From contig NC_034014.1 in assembly GCF_000346465.2 (NCBI RefSeq), forward strand, positions 2,437,749 to 2,501,748: a DNA stretch of 64,000 nucleotides, in the 5' to 3' direction. The notes below the pieces were generated by a model. That model searched no databases and had not been told where the DNA came from. It saw nothing but the letters and a program-made list of their open reading frames with translations. Every line of letters begins with the position of its first letter. Within the stretch, counting starts at the first letter, position 1. Below, piece after piece: positions 58,101 through 64,000 of the stretch. The stretch is from Prunus persica (lineage: Eukaryota; Streptophyta; Magnoliopsida; Rosales; Rosaceae). Made by a program: the position numbers and the translations under genes.

Positions 58101-58962
58101 TAAACTTCCAGGAAGACCAACAAGAGATTGCTTATTTTCTGATCCTGCCCGGGATGGGAAAAGGTTTGAAAAATATTTTGCCCGTTGATTCTTATCACCA
58201 TTTTTTTGTGGTTTCGTTTTTTCAAAACAATGCCGTTTTTCTGATTTAAATCTTGGTATTGTAGTCTTCTGAAGATATGGAATCTGAACGATTGTACTGG
58301 AGTTGTGGGGGTCTTCAATTGCCAGGGAGCTGGGTGGTGTAAGGTTGGGAAGACGAACCTCATCCATGACCTAGAGCCGGGAACAATGACTGGGGTTATT
58401 AGGGCTAAAGATGTTGCTTATCTGCCTAAGGTTGCAGATGATAAATGGTCTGGGGATGCTGTCATATTTTCTCATCTTGGTGGTATGTTTAGCATTTTGA
58501 TTTGGCTCTTTTGTACGCTCTGCATGTTTTATTAGTAGACCATATAGTTCTCAAGTAAACTAACCAAATTCATTGATATAAATTGCAGGAGAGGTGTCCT
58601 ATCTTCCCAAGGATGCATCCATGCCGATAACGCTAAAATCCCGAGAGTACGAAGTTTTCACAGTGGTTCCTGTTAAGGAATTGTCCAGTGGTGGTGTAAA
58701 ATTTGCTCCCATAGGCCTAATCAAGATGTTCAATTCTGGGGGAGCCATAAAAGAGTTTGAATCTAACACAAGTACAGCAGTTGTTCTGAAAGTTTGCGGA
58801 TCTGGCGTATTTGGAGCCTATGCATCAGCTCGACCCAAGAAGATAACAGTTGATTCAGAGGAAGTAGAGTTTGGATATGAAGACAAATCTGGTTTGGTAA
58901 GCATTGCTTTGAGAGTGCCAGAGAAAGAATTGCACCTTTGGAACATAACCATTGAGTTTTAA
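55148..58962 (+). CDS. GH36 alkaline alpha-galactosidase / raffinose-synthase-like protein
   Basis: Plant GH36 enzyme acting on raffinose-family oligosaccharides, probably in the cytosol since no signal peptide is visible. Thirteen exons: 55148-55338, 55576-55835, 55946-56036, 56311-56359, 56490-56581, 56668-56775, 56887-57021, 57112-57522, 57619-57760, 57865-57932, 58029-58163, 58265-58482, 58589-58962; in frame to about 757 aa. Conserved landmarks: [43 protein letters not shown], the nucleophile Asp394 in GVKVDVQN, the acid/base region [10 protein letters not shown] (Asp457/458), and [10 protein letters not shown]. Length fits the SIP1-like/alkaline alpha-galactosidase group; true raffinose synthases (RFS5 type) usually carry an extra insertion, so hydrolysis of raffinose or stachyose is more likely than raffinose synthesis. 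Databases often label this group galactinol--sucrose galactosyltransferase. Confidence 0.93.
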
Positions 58963-60002
58963 AGATCATATATATGAATTATGAGTTGTTGTATTATGAG
59001 TGTTCTGTTAGGAGCTTCTGTAGAAGAAAATGGTTGTAGCTTGTAGTTGTGTTGATTACATTGGGAGAGAAATGCAGTCTGCCATTACGCCTGCATGGCT
59101 TGTAGTTGTATTAATTAAAATTGGAAGAGATGCAGTCTGCCATTGTTGCCTGCATGGCTTATAGTTGTATTCATCAAAATTGGGAGAGAAATGCAAGTTT
59201 CCATTTATTTATGAGCCTAAGGTTCCTTATTCTCTTTGTTCCCCTAACCCAACCCAACCCAATCTTAATGATCATATAATTCACTTTTTTCTATTTTCTG
59301 TTGCACATATCTGTGACAATATGAACACAAACACACATACAGACACAAACAAGCAGGATCTAACTATATTACCAATAACTTTCTAGCTATCCCCTTATTA
59401 CCAATCAATTATTATTATTATGTTGGAGTGATGCAAGTTGACCAGCTTAACTGTTAAAGAAAATCGAAGGAACCATTCCAAAAACAAAAGGCTAGATAGA
59501 GTCCACAGATAAGTTTTGTAGGTTTGAGTTTGAGTGGCATTGCTTTATGCGCATCCAAGGAACCCTCACCGTCACTCTCATCTTCCAATTGGGCCAAATG
59601 TATCTTTCCAGCTAGTCTTGAGGGTCTTGTTTTGAGATGTGATGATGTATCAAAGAATGATGTAATACCAGTTTAGCAGTAAATTGAATAGTAGACTTAT
59701 TTTAGGTATTCCTCTTTCGAGAGTATATTCTTTCCCTCTATTATTATTATTGATGATGTTGGTGAAGGCGGTAGGAGTGAAGTTGTGTTTGTAACATATT
59801 CAGATGGGTGATGGTGGTGTTTATTCCTTTTAACACGGTGTGTAGTTTTCCTAGGCTTCCTTTCCCTTTCTATTTTTCTTCTAGGGTTTTAAAACTTTTG
59901 TAATGGGGTGGCTTGATGAAGCAGAGGATTTATATAGTATAGCACAACCCCAACATTCCTAAAAAATGATAAACTTTTGAATTTTAATAGAATGTTTAAA
60001 GA
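58963..60002. other. 3' flank of the GH36 gene and intergenic DNA
   Basis: At 59030-59200 a roughly 60-bp phrase (GCTTGTAGTTGT...TTGGGAGAGA.ATGCAGTCTGCCATT) occurs three times in slightly different forms, a short tandem repeat within or just behind the 3'UTR. No further gene is seen. Confidence 0.5.
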
Positions 60003-60160
60003 GTATAGCCGCGCGGCTATACTTCTGATATTCGAATATTTTAAGAGTATAGCCGTGCGGCTATACTCTTTGAATATAAACGAATATTCAAACCGTAAGC
60101 AGCGCGGCATAATCTTGGAATATATTCGAATATTTAAATAGTATAGCCGCGCGGCTGTAC
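60003..60160. repeat. Second palindrome array, about 46-bp period
   Basis: Four units with GTATAGCC-N-GGCTATAC palindromes at 60003-60022 (perfect, GCGC centre), 60047-60066 (GTGC centre), 60095-60114 (degenerate) and 60141-60160, spaced 44, 48 and 46 bp. The spacers carry TTCGAATATT/AATATTCG, itself nearly palindromic. Same family as the 45.2-46.3 kb array. Confidence 0.85.
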
Positions 60161-61020
60161 TCTTTTAATACTCAAATGTTTATATCGGTGTAGGTCTCTC
60201 TGTGTCACCGTCACTCTCCTTCCATAACATAAGAAGCTTAAATATGAAGCCTAGTATTTCCGGTGAGCCAACTCCTGCACAGTATAGGCAAGAATGTTTC
60301 TCACTCAAAGTACTCTGAACCCACTCAATGCTATCGAGGGGTTGGGATGGACTTTGAAGAATTCATCTACTTCCTTAACCTTCTCGAATGAAGTCAACTG
60401 CAGAGGAAGGTAAATCCACCAAAAGTACAATGAAGGCACAAGCATTGAACAAAATGAAAAGGCGTCAGAACAAAACAAAAGGCCTCAAAGACAAGAACAA
60501 ACGTTTCAAGATAAATGCGTAATACATTATAATTCACTTTTTTCAAGGGTTTTCATTTGAAGTATTTAGCTTTAATCAAGGAAAGTGCTGTCTCCATTCT
60601 AAGCACTGCGAGAAACACTTGTGTAGAACGAAAATAAGCCAATTACAGTATGCCAAGTGAAAAAATTATCACGCATTTGCATACCGTGATTAGCCGGATA
60701 TTATCCCCGTTTCACACAATTTCTGCAGCTGCGCCCTTATCTCTTTGAGCTGAACATGCTTACAGACGTATGCTTTCTGAAACTACAGAGTTTCTAAACC
60801 TTATCCTGCATATCCGGCCGTTTGATATTTGATTGGAGCTACTATTTCCTGATCAAATTAATCAGTCAAAATGATTTAGCAGTTGATTACAGTTAACCAC
60901 AAAAATTGATGCTAAAAGTGTCTTAATATAATTACTTTGTCTTTGTGTAATTGTTGCAGGGGCTTTGACTTTGTTGACTCGAATTGATGGGTCCTTCTCA
61001 AACAAATTCTAGAACAGACC
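60161..61020. other. Intergenic DNA upstream of the oleosin
   Basis: No gene, RNA or transposon recognised. Confidence 0.4.
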
Positions 61021-61044
61021 TATCAACAAGAATTATCCATTTCA

Positions 61045-61170
61045 CATGCAGCAGCAACCTACGTGTCACAGTACCCGTTGCCACCTGTCCCACATGAACT
61101 CCAACAGTTGCCACATAACATCAGAAATGAAACCAACACGTAACCAAAACCCCCATGCACCAAATATAAA
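61045..61170 (+). promoter_or_regulatory. Seed-type promoter motifs before the oleosin
   Basis: RY-type CATGCA at 61045-61050 and 61154-61159, an ABRE-like ACGTGTC at 61061-61067, ACACGTAA near 61136, and a TATA box TATAAA at 61165-61170, about 90 bp before the ATG. RY plus ABRE motifs are typical of seed-expressed genes controlled by B3 factors and abscisic acid; that use here is inferred. Confidence 0.6.
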
Positions 61171-61257
61171 ACCATACTTTCATGTACAATTTCAAAAACC
61201 ACACAGTCAAAAAGATCACAGCAAAGGAGCAAAAAGAAAAAGAAAAAGCAAAACCCA

Positions 61258-61677
61258 ATGGAGGTTCATGGGAAGCAGCAGGCCTCAGGCACCAAGGTGG
61301 TCTTGGCAGCCATGGGAGGCTTGGCAATTGGAGGGTCGCTTGTGTTCTTGATGGGTTTCAGTTTCTTGGCCTCACTGACGCTTCTGGTTTTGAGCTCACC
61401 GCTTCTGTTGATCTTCAGCCCTTTGCTGTTTTTTGCTGGGTTTGTGTTTGTGGGAGCAGTGGTTGGGTTTGCTGTGGCTGGAGCCATGGCCCTCACAGGC
61501 ATGTCTACTTTGGGGTGGATTTTTCAGGAGCTAGGAGGCACAAGTCTTTTGGGATTTGGTGGTGGTCTGGCCGAGAGATTGAAGGAACAAGGAAAAGATT
61601 GGGCTGGGTTCTTGCAGCATGGGAATGAGCAAGGCATCAAGATCGCTCGTAGAGGCCAGAACTTATTAGTTGTGTAG
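61258..61677 (+). CDS. Oleosin (oil-body structural protein)
   Basis: Coats the surface of oil bodies and inserts through a long hydrophobic hairpin. A single 139-aa exon: a short polar N-terminus (about 1-14), a central hydrophobic stretch of about 75 residues (15-90), and an amphipathic C-terminus with WIFQELGG and ERLKEQGKDW. The hairpin turn reads S-P-L-L-L-I-F-S-P-L-L-F-F: the first two prolines (48 and 55) of the proline knot are present, but the third is replaced by Phe59. There is no stop or frame break, and the start context follows an A-rich leader. Short length and composition place it with low-molecular-weight oleosins. Confidence 0.88.
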   Translation: MEVHGKQQASGTKVVLAAMGGLAIGGSLVFLMGFSFLASLTLLVLSSPLLLIFSPLLFFAGFVFVGAVVGFAVAGAMALTGMSTLGWIFQELGGTSLLGFGGGLAERLKEQGKDWAGFLQHGNEQGIKIARRGQNLLVV

Positions 61678-62683
61678 ATAGCTGTGTGTTGGTTTTCTTT
61701 GTCCCTGTAAAAGTTGCTCCAAATTCAGTAAGATATATTCTCAGTGTTGAGTAATAATAAATGGAATGATTAACAATTTTCATGGGATGATTGGAAATGA
61801 ACACCCCACAAAACTGATTGGAAAAACGAACCCTATACTGCATAGAATATGGCCACTTATAAGATGGTTCTAGATATCTGTAATATCCTCTAATTTCAAG
61901 ACATGGATTTAGTTTCAAGACATGAATTTAGTCAAGTCGGTTTTGACTAGAGTATTAAAGTATAATATTATTTTTATTAAAATTAAAAAAAAGGGAATTA
62001 ATTTTTTCACTTTTTTTTTGTTTGTTGAAAATTATTGGAAATTATATATTCCTTTTTTTTTTTTTTTTTTCACTTATGCTTATACTTCTTGTTGAAATTT
62101 TGGATGTTATGGAAAAATTAGATTTTATAATAAAAAAAATAAAAGGGAATGTAAGTGGATAAAATGGGTGGAGAAAAATCAAGAAAAAAAATCTAATTTT
62201 TCTATAAAAAATTTAAATGCCCTATAATATTGATTTATAGCATCCGACTCTCATCATATACTAAAACAAGTAAAATGGATCGGACCCATAGAGTTAGGTT
62301 GGGTAAAAAATCCTAACAAAACCGTAGGCCTAAGATTTTAAAAAGTTTACAAATTTTTATCTAAAGTAAACCAAATAAGGGAAGAGTTTATATTCAAGTG
62401 TTATCTTCGAAATTGAGGTTCTATGTTGGAAAAAAAAAAAGATAAAAAAGAAATTGAGGTTTTAAGTTAAATTTTCTTCTTTCAATATGTTCACCCGTTT
62501 TCGTGTTTAACTCCTGATATGGAAGGGCGAAGTTCCCCACTAGCTTGGAGACCACTTGTTGGTCAACAAGTCAGCTTTCTTTGGTGTGCGAGCGTGCCAC
62601 TGCTAGCAATGTAAATTCTAGCAGACTCATTTTTAGAGTGGATAACCTGCGCCTCAAGTTACTGACTTCTAAAACAAACGATT
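61678..62683. other. 3' flank of oleosin and AT-rich spacer
   Basis: Very AT-rich with T- and A-runs at about 62013, 62052-62070 and 62428-62441. Nothing assigned. Confidence 0.4.
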
Positions 62684-62965
62684 GTGAATTTGGGTGAGGA
62701 ATATCTCCCAAGTAAGTTCTTTTCTTGCCTCAGACTGGTGAGGACTTTCACAATTTATCTCAGTATCAAGATGGTTGTTCGGGCCAGAATAGATAATAAT
62801 AAAGTACTGTTTCAGGCAGAACTGCCTTTTACAAAATTAAGAATGGAGAAATCAACTCTAGAAAGGCAAAAAGATGGCTGGAATCTCATTTCTGCCTGGG
62901 TAGAAACTTCTGATCCGGGCTGGACTGGGTATGTCTATGCTGGACTGTACTGTCAACAACTTTAG
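62684..62965 (+). CDS. Uncharacterised open frame, doubtful
   Basis: A 93-aa frame (MNLGEEYLPSKFFSC..., with VLFQAELPFTKLRMEKSTL and GWNLISAWVETSDPGW). I recognise no domain. Composition is more protein-like than in neighbouring frames, and the region from about 62500 to 63760 is less AT-rich than its left flank, which may mean it belongs to an unidentified retroelement or degenerate gene. No splice partners found. Confidence 0.2.
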   Translation: MNLGEEYLPSKFFSCLRLVRTFTIYLSIKMVVRARIDNNKVLFQAELPFTKLRMEKSTLERQKDGWNLISAWVETSDPGWTGYVYAGLYCQQL

Positions 62966-64000
62966 CTGCTTGGCTTCAGTTGTAAATCGATACCAAAGTT
63001 CAATTTTGGCAGAGCTTTAATCTACTTCAAGCCTTGGGAGACTTTTCGAGCGGGCAGAACTGCGACTTCTTCAGTTTGAAAGGACAGAAGTGGCTATTCT
63101 CGAGGATTTAACAAGCTGGAACTATGCTATAAAATTTGTTGAGGTTTTCATATTTGTGAAAACTCAAGCTGTGTTTGTTTTGGCTTTTGCTGAACCAAAT
63201 TTGTAACGAGAGGGATCTCGCTTTCAGAGGACTTATTTTCTAAGTCTGAACTTTGGAATTCTGATCTAGAGCTGTTTTCCTGTTTGTATTTTTTGATTGA
63301 TTGATGAAAAGAATGTCCCTTTTCTTTCTTGCCTGTTTCTGTTTTTATAAGAGACCCTCCTTTTGAAGGTGGTTTTAAATTTTAATAATGGGCGGCAAAA
63401 GATTTCTCAAAAAACGTAAAGCAGGAAAGATTTTTATCAATTATGGCAGATAGACTCCCAGTGGTCATTTCCTATAGCGATCCCTTCCCTGGTTTCCTGG
63501 CTGACGGTTTTTTTTATTTTAATGCCACCGTCTGTGTGAGCTGATCCTATGGCGGTTTTGATTTTTCTTTTGTATTTTCTGAACAACTCCCTGTCTCTTG
63601 CTCTTGAAAACGTGATTTGCGAAATCTTTTTAGAAGACGGTGTGTTGCTTTGGAGCAAAAAGTCTCTGATCATAGACGCCCCTTTGATTTTTCTTTCTCG
63701 GCAGTGTTTTCAGAAACGTCCCTTCTCACATAAAAACTCTAGTTGGATTTGCTGACTTTCCAGAGAGGTGAGGTAGCCACGTGAATGTGTCTTTAGTCTC
63801 TTGGGCTTGAGTTTAAACAATATTTTGTGGGCTGATTTTCAAAGGCCCAATATGACAGCTTTGGGTCTTTTTGGGACTGGATAAGTATTTCACCACGGGC
63901 CTGTTTCTGGATCTCTTTGGTGTGTCGAATTTAGGCCCAAACACAATATATAGAGAGGAAGAAGACAAATCTTATGGTTATAAATATCTAAATGCTCCAC
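62966..64000. other. Unassigned right end of window
   Basis: Contains short open frames of no recognisable type. Near the end (63840-63990) GGCCCA/TGGGCC-type motifs and TATATA strings look like the start of another gene's promoter, which would lie beyond the window. Confidence 0.3.

Noticed and set aside
1..64000. CRISPR arrays, bacterial operons or tRNA/rRNA genes
   Set aside because: The window is plant nuclear DNA with spliced genes. The palindrome arrays lack CRISPR-type identical repeats with unique same-length spacers, and tRNA-like boxes are found only in SINE contexts.
62684..64000. Right-end region as an integrated pararetrovirus
   Set aside because: No recognisable coat, movement, protease or reverse transcriptase signature and no tRNA-Met primer site were seen, so the idea has no support.

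Overview
This is plant nuclear DNA, almost certainly from a woody eudicot. Rosaceae (possibly Prunus) is my best guess from the overall look of the genes, but nothing in the window proves it. The signs of a plant genome are GT-AG introns of about 80 to 1200 bp, AT-rich intergenic DNA full of small transposon relics, and plant-specific families. Coordinates below come from hand-reading splice sites in the raw sequence.

Layout. (1) 0.5-10.3 kb: two tandem secreted subtilases (SBT5-type) on the + strand with the same 11-exon structure. (2) 10.7-13.7 kb: an intronless-CDS PNO1 gene (KH-domain small-subunit ribosome assembly factor) with a 5'UTR intron and an older broken PNO1 fragment behind it. 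The whole block recurs inverted at 49.9-52.4 kb. (3) 14.8-19.4 kb, - strand: a complete 16-exon DDI1 gene (ubiquitin-like domain, retroviral-type aspartic protease, UBA). (4) 20.6-27.6 kb, - strand: three dispersed paralogues of an uncharacterised 70-80 aa cysteine-rich single-pass membrane protein, separated by transposon debris. (5) 29.4-36.6 kb, +: a VARICOSE/EDC4 mRNA-decapping scaffold. (6) 39.0-39.4 kb, -: a small plastid J-protein. (7) 41-52.5 kb: a repeat-rich zone with a solo LTR, LINE and Copia relics, a tRNA-derived SINE, gene fragments (exostosin-like, kelch-like), an array of degenerate palindromes, and the second PNO1 copy. (8) 55.1-59.0 kb, +: a 13-exon GH36 alkaline alpha-galactosidase/raffinose-synthase-like gene. 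(9) 60.0 kb: a second palindrome array. (10) 61.3 kb, +: an oleosin with RY and ABRE-like promoter motifs. The last 2.3 kb could not be assigned.

The genes do not form a pathway; this is an ordinary eudicot gene neighbourhood. The most notable structure is: the palindrome arrays (core GTATAGCC-N-GGCTATAC) at 45.2-46.3 kb and 60.0 kb; the three-member cysteine-rich micro-membrane-protein family; and the inverted PNO1 duplication, in which one copy kept and the other lost the telo-box and one of two site II promoter motifs. Several insertions can be dated relative to duplications because the paralogous copy preserves the empty site. I found no convincing entirely new biological system.
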